Shown: positions 1 through 12,000 of the stretch, in pieces
How the letters are laid out: each line of letters starts with the position of its first letter
Position numbering within the stretch: position 1 is the first letter of the stretch
DNA from: SB11 sp965249955
GTDB taxonomy: Bacteria; Bacteroidota; Bacteroidia; UBA8524
Assembly (NCBI GenBank): GCA_965249955.1
Contig: OZ252261.1
Location: 2,108,001 to 2,172,000 of the forward strand
DNA: 64,000 nt
Direction: 5' to 3'
Notes under the pieces: generated by a model
Told to the model about the DNA's origin: nothing
Database searches by the model: none
Seen by the model: only the letters and a program-made list of their open reading frames with translations
Made by a program: the position numbers and the translations under genes

Positions 1-3000
1 ATAGCTTTGTATTTACCAATACATCAACCATATCAACAGGCACATTAGGTTACTCGTGGAGGTTTGGTGATGGAACTACTTCTACACAAACTAATCCTAC
101 AAAAACATATACAATAGCAGGTACATATACAGTTACCCTTATTACAACATCAAATAATGGATGTATAGACTCGGCAAAAGGAACAGTATATGTTTACCCC
201 AAGCCCGATATGGCATTTACGGTGAACGATACTGACCAATGCTTGCTGGGCAATAACTTTATATTTACTAATACCAGTAGCATCAGTTCGGGCACAGCTA
301 CTTATTTGTGGCAACTAAGTAGTGCGGCTAATGATACTACTTCAACAGCTAACCCAACCCGCAGTTACGGTGCAGCAGGTGTATACCCTGTGAAACTGGT
401 AGGAACGTCGAACGAGGGATGTAGAGATTCTATCACCCGAAACATGACGGTGTACGCCGACCCTACGGCTGATTTTAGTATTAATGATACCACCCAATGC
501 CTTAGCGGAAACAGTTTTGTATTCACTAATAACTCAACCGCAGCAGGTACGTTAAGTAATGTTTGGGATTTTGGTGACGGAACTACATCTACCCAATCTA
601 ATCCTACAAAAACATATTCAACAGCAGGCACATACACTGTTAAGTTGGTAGCTACTATTACATCAGGCGGTTGTAAAGATTCTATTAGCAAAACGGTATA
701 CGTGTTCCCTAGTCCTGCGCCTGCGTTTACAACCAACAGTTCAGTACAGTGTTTCCCCAACCACACAGTTTCGCTAACCAATAACAGTACAATAAGTGCA
801 GGTACAGTAACTTATTTGTGGAAGTTTGACGCACCCTCAACTACCGACACATCTACCCAAACCAGTCCTACAAAAGTGTACGGTACTGATGGAACGTATA
901 ATATACGTTTGATAGCTACATCAAATCAAAACTGTATAGATTCGGTTCAGCAAACGGTTACTATAAACCCTGATATTTCAAACAATACTATTGCCAGCAA
1001 TCAAGGTATATGTGCAGGTTTCGCCCCCGACTCTCTAAAACAAACGGGTATTACTACTATCAGTGGTGGTAGCGGAACATTTGTATACCAGTGGCAAAAT
1101 AGTACCGATAGCCTTAATTGGAGTAATATTGGTGGTGCTACATCGGCAGCTTACCAGCCGCCAGTGCTTACCGATACTACTTGGTATAGGCGCATAGTGG
1201 TTTCAGGCCCTTGTTCTGATACTTCTTCTCCTGTAAAAATCACAGTTACCCCAGCATTGGCTGATAATGGAATAACAGCTAACCAATTTTTGTGCGAGGG
1301 TATTACGCCTAGCCAATTTAACGGCACCAGCCCAACGGGTGGTATAGGTACATTTACTTACCGTTGGCAAATAAGTGTCGATTCTTCTAACTGGAGTAAT
1401 ATTATTGGTGCTACCGATACCTTCTACCAATCGGGAGCATTAACTCAAACTACTTTCTTCCGCCGTGTGGTAACATCGGGTGTGTGTGATAATAACAGTA
1501 GCCCTGTAAAAGTACTTGTAAACCCCAATCCCGATGCTGCATTCACAACTGCAAGTGTTTGTTTTGGATTAAATGCCTCGTTCACTTCTACCTCAACCAT
1601 AGGTTCGGGAAGTATTGCTCAATACAGTTGGACTTTTGGTGATGGTAATAACGGAACCGGAAGCAGTACAACACACAACTATGGTGCAGTAGGTAACTAT
1701 ACTATTAAACTGGTAACCACATCAGATAGTAGTTGTGTTGACAGTACAACCCGCAATATCAATATTCACCCAAAACCTAATGCAACATTTACAGTTAATG
1801 ATACTTGTGTAAACAACGGGCATAGTTTTGATGCAACTGCTTCGACAGTGGCAACGGGAGCTATCACCCAATACAATTGGACGTTTGGTGATGGAAATAC
1901 AGGGCTTGGAGCAACACTAACCAAAACATACGCTACAAGCGGCAACTATAACCCGCAATTGATAATAGTAACCGATAGCGGTTGTAGGGATACAGCCATT
2001 GTACCTGTTACGGTTTACCCTAAACCCAATCCATCGTTTACGGTTAATGATATTGACCAGTGTATAAACGGTAATAGCTTTGTTTTTACCAATACCAGCA
2101 CCATTAGCGCAGGAACATTAACCTATGCTTGGAATTTGGGCGAAAGTACTACCGATACTTCTACCCAAACCGACCCTAGCAAAGTATATGCAGCTAATGG
2201 CAATTATGGGGTGAAGCTGATAGCTACATCAAATCAAGGGTGTGTGGATTCATCTACTCAAACTATGATTGTGTATGCTAAACCCGACCCTATATTTAGC
2301 ATAAACGACAGCGACCAGTGCTTATTGGGCAATAGTTTCACTTTTACCAATACCAGCACTATTAACCCCTTGGTGGGTCTTAGCTATGTGTGGCGTTTTG
2401 GTGATGGAAATACAAGTACAAGCACCAGCCCAACAAAAAGTTATCTGGCAGAAGGTACGTACCCTGTACGTTTGGTCGTAACCTCTGTAAATAACTGTTT
2501 AGATTCAGTAGAGCGTAATGTTTATGTTCGTCCTGAGCCGACGGCTAATTTTACTATAAACGATACCCTGCAATGCTTTGGTGCTAACGTATTTACTTTT
2601 ACTAATACCAGTACTATTGGTAGCGGTACAAATACCTATTTCTGGCGGTTTGATTTACTAACAGCTAACGATACATCAAACCAAACAAGCCCGAGCAAAA
2701 CCTATACAGGCGATGGGGTGTACAATGTTCGTTTAATCGCCACATCTGATTATCAGTGTAAAGATTCTATACAAAAACAAGTAGAGGTGAAACCTGATAT
2801 TGTAAATAATACAATTTCTGCCGACCAATACCTGTGCGAGGGAGAAACACCCGATACCTTGCGCCAAACAGCTACCGTAAGTGGTGGTAATAGCAGTTTT
2901 GCATACCAATGGCAACAAAGTACCGATAGCTTAAATTGGAGTAATATTGGTGGAGCTACTGATACTATTTATGTTCCGCCTGCACTTACCGATACCACTT

Positions 3001-6000
3001 GGTACAGGCGTATAGTAGGTTCAGGCCCTTGCGCTGATACATCAAATATTGTTCGCATAGCGGTTACTCCTGCGTTGGCCAACAATACTATTTCAGCATC
3101 GCAAAATATATGTTTCCAGCAAACGCCCAGTGCTTTGGCAGGAGCTACACCCACAGGCGGTAGCGGATCGTTTAGCTATTTGTGGCAACAAAGTAACGAT
3201 AGCACTACATGGGTTAGTGCAACAGGCACAAATACAGGTATTAACTATACTCCACCAAGCCTTACCGATACGGTGTATTATCGCCGTAGGGTAATATCGG
3301 CTACTTGTACCACGTACAGCAATATTGTTAAAATAGCAGTGAAACCATTGCCTGTAGTTAGTTTTGGTGCAACTACCGTTTGCTACCCTAATAGCACTAC
3401 ATTTACTGATAGTGCAACGGCAAGCGCAGGCAACACCATTACCAATTGGTTGTGGAGTTTTGGCGATGGAACAACCTCAACCAGTCAAAACCCTACTAAG
3501 GTTTATGGTGCGGCAGGTTCTTTTAGTGTTAAACTTATTGTAACTACAGACTTTGGTTGTCAAGATTCGTTAAGTAAAAGTATTACTGTACATCCTAAAC
3601 CTACGGCTGCCTTTACTGCTCCCAATAGTTGTTTGGGTATTATTACTAATTTTACCAATAACTCTACCGTTAGCACGGGCAGTATAATAAGCCATTATTG
3701 GGATTTTGACGACGGCGATACCACTGCTACACAAAGCCCTTCGCATCAATATGCAGCCTTAGGCACATACAATGTTACCCTTATTGTAAGCACCAACAAT
3801 GGATGTGCTGATACTGTCATTAATCCTGTTACAATACATCCTAACCCTGTTGCTAACTTTAGTGTAAACGACAGCGACCAGTGTGTAAACAGCAACAGTT
3901 TTGTATTTACTAACCTGTCTACTGTTCCTTCAAGCAGTAATACTAATTTGTGGGATTTTGGCAGCGGATTAAACGATACAAGTACAAAGGCTAATCCTAC
4001 CAAAGTATATGCAGCCAATGGAAACTATACTGTAACACTTATTACTACTACCAATTTCGGTTGTGCCGACACGGCTACTAAGCCAATGGTGGTGTATGCA
4101 AAACCAACGCCTAATTTTAGTATAAACGATAGCGACCAATGCCTTCGCGGCAATAGCTTTAGGTTTACCAATAGCAGCACCATCAGCCCTGCCGTTGGTC
4201 TTAGTTATTTATGGACATTGGGGCAGGGTGCAAGCAGTACACAAACATCGCCTACAAGAGTGTACACTGCCGATGGCACATACAATGTACGCTTGGTAGT
4301 AACCTCTATACACGGTTGTTTAGATTCGGTAGAGAAAACGGTTTATGTGTATCCCGACCCTGTGGCTGATTTTACTATTGACGATACTTTGCAATGCTTT
4401 GGTGCAAATGTGTTCGGCTTTACCAATAACAGTACAATAAGCAGTGGCTCGAATACTTATTTTTGGCGATTTGATTTGTTTAGTGCCAACGATACATCAA
4501 CCCAAACTAATCCTACAAAAACGTATACTAACGATGGTACATTTACCATACGTTTAACGGCAACTTCAAACCATATTTGCCGCGACTCTATTGAGAAACA
4601 AGTGGTAATAAACCCTGATATTCTTAATAATGTAATATCGGCATCACAAACTTTATGTGAGGGGACAACCCCAGCTACTCTTAACCAACTTAGTGGTGGT
4701 GTAAGCGGGGGCACAAGTAGTTTTACTTACCAATGGCAGCGCAGCACCGATAGCAGCACTTGGACAAATATAAGCGGGGCAACATCAGCAAGTTATGTGC
4801 CTTCTGCACCAAGCATTACTACATGGTATAGGCGTATTGTTATTTCAGGGCCTTGTGCTGATACCTCAAGTTCTGTGCGCATTACTATTATTCCTGTCAT
4901 AGCCAACAATACCATTACAGCCAACCAAAATATATGTTTTGGGCAAACTCCAAATGCACTAAGTGGCTCTACTCCAACTGGAGGAAACGGCACATTTAAT
5001 TATTTGTGGCAACAAAGTAATAACAACAGTACATGGGTTAATGCTTCGGGAACTAACAACACAGTAAACTATACCCCTCCAAGCCTTACCGATACCGTGT
5101 ATTATCGCCGCAGGGTAATATCGGCTACTTGTACCACTTTTAGTGCTGTGGTGAAAATAGCAGTGAAGCCTTTACCTGCAGTAGATTGGGGTAATACTAC
5201 TGTTTGTAATCCTGAAAGTACTCAGTTTGCCGATAGTACCACAGTAAACCAAGGCACTTTAAGTACTTGGGCATGGACGTTTGGCGATGGCACTTCTTCA
5301 TCACAACAAAATCCATCAAAACTATACAGTACCGCAGGTACGTATACGGTAAAACTAATTACTACTACTAATTTTGGGTGTAAAGACTCGTTAAGCCAGT
5401 CTATTACAGTGCATCCAAAGCCTGTGGCAAACTTCACCAATACTGTTACTTGTGCAGGTGTTACTTCAAACTTCACCAATACGTCTACCGTAGCTACGGG
5501 TAGTATTTTAAGTTACCGTTGGAATTTTGGTGATGGTGATACCTCAGTGGCTATTAACCCTACACACAATTACGCCACAGGAGGCACTTACAGTGTGCGC
5601 TTAATAGTGGTGAGCGATAATGGGTGTAGCGATACGGTTACCAAAAATCAAACTATATATCCAAACCCTGCAGTAGCCTTTACTATAAACGATAGCGACC
5701 AATGCGTAAACGGTAATAATTTTATATTTACCAATAATTCAACTGTAAGTAGCGGCACAAATACTTATTTATGGAATTTTGGTAGTAGCCTAAACGATAC
5801 CAACTCGCAAACCACCCCTCCCAATAAAGTATATGCCTTTAACGGCACATACACTGTTAGACTAACAGCAACTACTAACTTCGGTTGTGTGCGTAGCTTG
5901 GATAAGCAAGTGGTAGTATATGCAAAACCAACCCCTGCCTATACAGTAAACGATACCGACCAATGTATTAACGGAAATAGTTTTGTATTTAGCAACACAA

Positions 6001-9000
6001 GTACAGTTAATCCATTTGTAGCACTTAGTTATTTATGGACGTTTGGCGACGGAACAACCAGCACCCAAACATCACCCACAAAAACATACAGTGCAGTAGG
6101 TACATATCCCGTAAAAGTTAGGGTAACATCGGTGCACGGTTGTGCCGATTCTACCCAAGCCAATGTGTATGTATATGCCAAGCCAAACCCTGCATTTACT
6201 ATTGATGATACCTTGCAGTGTTTTGGCCCTAATGCGTTTACCTTTACCAATGGCAGCACTATAAGCACAGGTTCGATTTCTTATTTCTGGCGATTTGATC
6301 TTAACTCTACATTTGATACTTCTTCTCAAATTAACCCAACAAAAACCTATACGGGCGACGGGATATTTACTATACGCTTAACCGCCACTTCTGATAACAA
6401 CTGTAAAGACAGCATTGAGAAACAGGTAGAAGTTAAGCCCGACATTATTAACAATGCTATTAGTGCATCGCAAGCCATTTGTGAAGGTCAAACACCCGAC
6501 ACACTGCGCCAAAGCGGTAGTGCTGTTAGCGGTGGTAGCAGTACCTTTACGTATGTATGGCAACAAAGCCTTGATAGCATTAGTTGGACAAGCATAAGTG
6601 GAGCAACAAGCGTACGTTATGCTCCACCTGCACTTACCGATACCACTTGGTATAGACGCATAGTATTTTCAGGGCCTTGTGGCGATACATCAACACCTAT
6701 ACGTATTGCCGTTACTCCATCCATAGTGAATAACACCGTTAGCAGTCCACAAGTGATATGCTACGCACAAACCCCCGCACAATTGATTGGTGCAGCACCC
6801 AATGGTGGCAATAACAACTTTAGCTACGTATGGCAGCAAAGTAACGATAGCATTACATGGGTAGGAGCATCAAACAGTAATACTGCCATTAACTACCAAC
6901 CGCCAAGCCTTACCGATACGGTGTATTACCGCCGCAGGGTAATATCAGCAGCGTGTAGTACCTTTAGTAATATTCTAAAAATAGCAGTGAAACCATTGCC
7001 TGTGGTAGCCTTTGGTAATACCACCGAATGTTTCCCCAACGCTACTGTATTTACCGATAGCAGCACGGTTAACCAAGGAACAAATACCATCTGGAGTTGG
7101 AGGTTTGGCGACGGAACAACATCAACCCAACAAAACCCAAGTAAGCAATATACAGCAGGTAGTTACACAGCTAAACTGATAGTAACCACCAACTTTGGTT
7201 GTCAAGACTCGGCATCAAAAACTATTACTATACACCCAAAACCAGCAGCAGCCTTTGCTGTTGCCGATACTTGTTTTGGTTTTACTTCTAACTTTACCAA
7301 TAATTCTACCGTAAGCACAGGAAGTATACAAAGCCACAATTGGAGTTTTGGCGATGCAAGTACATCAACCAATCAAACTCCAACGCATACTTACGCTGCA
7401 AGCGGTACTTATAATGTTAGGTTGATAGTAACTACCAACAACAGTTGCGGCGATACACTTACTAAATCCGTTGTTATCTATCCAAAACCAATAGCAGCAT
7501 TTAGCGTAAACGATAGCGACCAATGTGTAAACGGCAATAGTTTTGCCTTTACCAATAGCTCAACCATATCAAGCGGAACAAATACATACAGGTGGAATTT
7601 TGGCGAAAGTGCCAACGATACCAGCATAGTGTCAACCCCGCCAAACAAGGTATACGCAGCTAACGGCAACTATACTGTAACTCTTTTAGCGACAAGTAAT
7701 TTTGGTTGTAAAGACACTGCCGATAAACCAATGGTGGTATACTCAAAACCCACTCCCACCTTTGCAGTAAACGATACCGACCAATGTATAAACGGTAACA
7801 GTTTTGTGTTTACCAATAATAGCAGTATTAACCCATCACAAGGATTAAGCTATTTGTGGAGTTTTGGCAATGGTGATACGAGTACCCAAACATCACCCAC
7901 CAAAGTATATACAGCACATGGTACTTACACTGTGCGTGTAGTAGTAACCTCAATAAACGGCTGTAAAGACTCAGTGCAACGTCCTGTATACGTATACCCC
8001 AAACCAACGCCTAATTTTACTATTAACGATAGTTTGCAGTGCTATGGTCAAAACGTGTTTAGCTTCACCAACAACACAACAATAGCAAGCGGTACAAATT
8101 CGTATTTATGGCGATACAATACTCTTGTAGCAAGTGATACAAGTACCCAAACTACCCCACCTGCTAAAACATACGCTACGGCAGGAGTGTATACCGTTAG
8201 ATTAACAGCTACTTCTGATAAGAACTGTAAAGACAGTATTGAGAAGCAATTAGAAGTTAAGCCCGATATTATAAACAATGCCATAAGTGCAAACCAATTT
8301 ATTTGCGAGGGAAGTATACCTGCACCGTTTACCCAAACCAGTGGTAATGTAAGCGGAGGCAGCAACACCTTTACCTACCAATGGCAACAAAGTACCGATA
8401 GCATTAGTTGGGTAAACATTAGTGCTGCCAACAGTGTAGGGTACTCGCCTGCGGCACTAACAGTTACCACATGGTACAGACGTATTGTATTCTCAAATCC
8501 ATGCAGTGATACATCATCACCTGTAAAAGTGAATGTAACACCTGCAATTACACAAGATAGTATACAAAGTCCACAAGTTATTTGCTATGCGCAAACACCT
8601 GCACAGCTTACCAGTGCAGTAACAGGTGGAGGTAGCGGTACATTTAGCTATTTATGGCAACAAAGCAATGATAACAGCACGTGGGTTAGTGCAACAGGCA
8701 CAAACAATACATTAAGCTACCAACCCCCTGCGTTGTTTGATACTACTTACTACCGTCGCAGGGTTATATCGGCATCGTGTACCACGTTTAGAAATGTAGT
8801 GAAAATAGCGGTGAAACCATTGCCTGTAGTTAAATACGGAGCAAGCACCGAGTGTTACCCCAATGCAACTGCATTTACCGATAGCAGCACAGTAAACCAA
8901 GGAACAAATACCAACTGGAACTGGACGTTTGGTGATGGAACGACATCTGCCCAACAAAACCCAAGCAAGTTGTATACAGCAGGCAGTTATACCGCCAAGC

Positions 9001-12000
9001 TTATAGTAACTACTAACTTTGGTTGCCGCGATTCAGTATCAAAAACAATAACCATACACCCCAAACCTGTTGCGGGCTATACCTCACAAGATATTTGCTT
9101 TGGGTTTAATTCTGCCTTTACCGATACATCAAAAGTTAGCACAGGCAGCATAATCAATAGGAATTGGGATTTTGGTGATGGCTTTACCTCAACAGCATTA
9201 AACCCCAACCATAGCTACAATGCGCACGGCACATTTAATGTACGTCTTATTGTAACAACAGACCGTAATTGCCGCGATACCATTACTCGTCCTCTTGTTA
9301 TCTACCCTAAACCACAAGCAAAATTTGGTGTACCGCCAACTTGCTTGGTTGATAGTGCTTCTTTCTTTGATAGTAGTTCGGTAGCAACAGGCAGCATAAC
9401 CACTTGGGCTTGGGCGTTTGGCGATGGTGGTTCATCAGCCATACAAAACCCTGTACATCCTTATGCTGCTGATGGATCATATACTGCAAAACTGTTAATA
9501 ACTACCGATAGAGGATGTAAAGACAGTACTAGTAACCCTGTTATTGTCCGCCCTATGCCTGTTGTTCGCTTTAATGGTGATACCATAGAGTGTATTAATC
9601 GAAATATATTTTATACCAATACGTCAGCAGGTGCATTTACCTACCACTGGAATTATGGCGATGGCGATACCTCAAATAGCGTAGTAGGTGTTAATACATT
9701 TACTACACCCGGATTTTATAGAGTATCACTTATTGGTAGAACTGTATACGGTTGTATAGATTCTTTTGCCCGAAATATAGAAATTGTAGCTCCGCCAAGT
9801 CCTACATTTACTTTAGTTCCCGATTCGGGATGTGCGCCGTTAAATGCCAATTTTACTAACAATAGCACAGGTGCTTATACCAGTTACCAATGGAATTTTG
9901 GTAACGGTCAATCAAGCAATGTTTATAGCCCCCCCACTGTTACCTACCAACAAAGTTTAGTGGTTGATACCAACTATGTGGTAACACTAAGAGCAACTAA
10001 TCTGTGCGGCAGTCGTTTTGCTTACGATACGGTGAAAGTATATCCACAGCCTGTGGCCAATTTTGGCTCTGATGCCACTAGCGGATGTACACCTAAAACA
10101 TTCACATTTACCAATACTAGTGCAGGTTTCCCCGAAGATTATTTCTGGGATTTTGGTAACGGCAATACAAGTACATTGCAAAATCCACCACCGCAAACCT
10201 ATACCACTGATACTGTGATAACCGTATACACCATACGCTTACGAGTGGTTAACCGCTGTGGGGTTGATACAGCCACACGCACAGTTACGGTATTGCCCAA
10301 AAACGCAAAATCGTTGTTTGGTTTAGACACCACAATTGGTTGTGTTCCGCTTACTATTAATATCTCCGATTTTTCAAAAGGAGCCACACTTGTAAGTTAT
10401 GATTTTGGCGATGGTAATTTCTCAAGCAATGCCAACCCTACCCATACATTTACTGATACAGGAATATTTAGGATAAGGCAATTTATTAGTAACACGTGTA
10501 CCTACGATACCAGTGAGCAGTTTATCCGTGTACAACCGGGGCCAACGGTTAGCTTTACCAATGCGCCTTCAACGCAGTGTGAAGGGCAAAACATTCAGTT
10601 CTTAAGTCAAACCACCAATGTAGCAGGTTTTAGGTGGAATTTTGGTACGGGCGACACTTCAAACTTAAGTAACCCAACCTATGCTTTCCCCGCAGCAGGT
10701 GCTTATTTGGTTAGGCTTGATGTTACCTCGGCCATAAACTCGTGTACTAATTCGTACCAAGATACAGTGCGTATAAATGCAGCCCCTACACCTATACTTA
10801 ACCTAGATACCTCACAAGGTTGCCCTCCATTGCCTGTTACCTTTAGTAACGGTAGTGTAAATACAGTGTTCTTACAATGGAAATTTGGCGATGGCAATAC
10901 ATCAAACCTAGTTAATCCTACACACAGCTATGCAAATACAGGTGTATATACAGCACGCCTTATAGTACGCAATGCACAAGGCTGCGAAGACTCAATTGAC
11001 AGAATAATACAAGTACACCCTTCACCTACTGCTGATTTTACTCAAACCAGTACTTATTGCAATGCCCCTGTGGTGGTAAACTTTACCAACAACAGCACAG
11101 GAGCAACAGGTTACAGTTGGAATTTTGGAAACGGGGTAACATCAAGCCTAAACAATCCATCGGTGCAGTTTAATAATTTCGGAACGTATACTACCGTGCT
11201 TACTGCTAGCAATCAATTTAGTTGTCAAGATACGGCCTCAAGAACATTCGAGATTTTCCAAATACCGGTGCCCGATTTTACTTTAGATACTAATAGAGGT
11301 TGCCCTCCGCTTACAGTTACGTTTAATGATAATTCGCAACAAGCCAATAGCTACGAGTGGGATTTTGGTGATGGAACTACCGATACCAATCAAAGTCCAA
11401 TACATACCTATACTACATCAGGTACTTTTAGTGTGAAGCTGAAAGTTACCAGTGGCGGTACTTGTGCCGATTCGTTAACACTGGGTACGGGCGTTGTTGT
11501 ACATCCTGTTCCTGTGGCAGGCTTTAATTATTCATTTAGTAGCAACCCTGCGGGGTATGGTATAGCTAATTTTGTTGATGCCTCACAAAATGCGGCAACT
11601 TACCTGTGGGATTTTGGAGATGGTGGAAACGATAATATACCTAGCCCAACACATAGGTATAGTTACGTAGGCAATTATTTGGTTACACAATACATAACCA
11701 CTGCAGAAGGTTGTCGCGATACTGCTTTTGCTTCGGTTGAGGTGCCTATATTTAAAGGTGTATTTGTGCCCAATGCCTTTACCCCCGGTGCGGGCGGCCC
11801 TGATGTGCGTACTTTTAAACCTGTGGCTATATCATTAAAAGAATATAAGTTTGAGGTATACGATACATGGGGCAAACTATTGTTTAGCTCAACGGCAATA
11901 CAAGATACCAAACCTGCCGAAGGCTGGGATGGTGTGTTTGACGGTAAACCTTGCCAGCAAGATGTATACGTATGGAAAATTGAGGCTGAATTTTTAGACG

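Noticed and set aside
963..9300. CRISPR-like or tandem-repeat array
   Set aside because: The repeats are long (1824 bp), in frame and translate into PKD/Ig modules; there are no short identical repeats with unique spacers.
365..11911. Many minus-strand ORFs of 60-140 codons within the giant repeat gene
   Set aside because: They are shadows of PKD coding sequence; they repeat with the module pattern and have no coding signature of their own.
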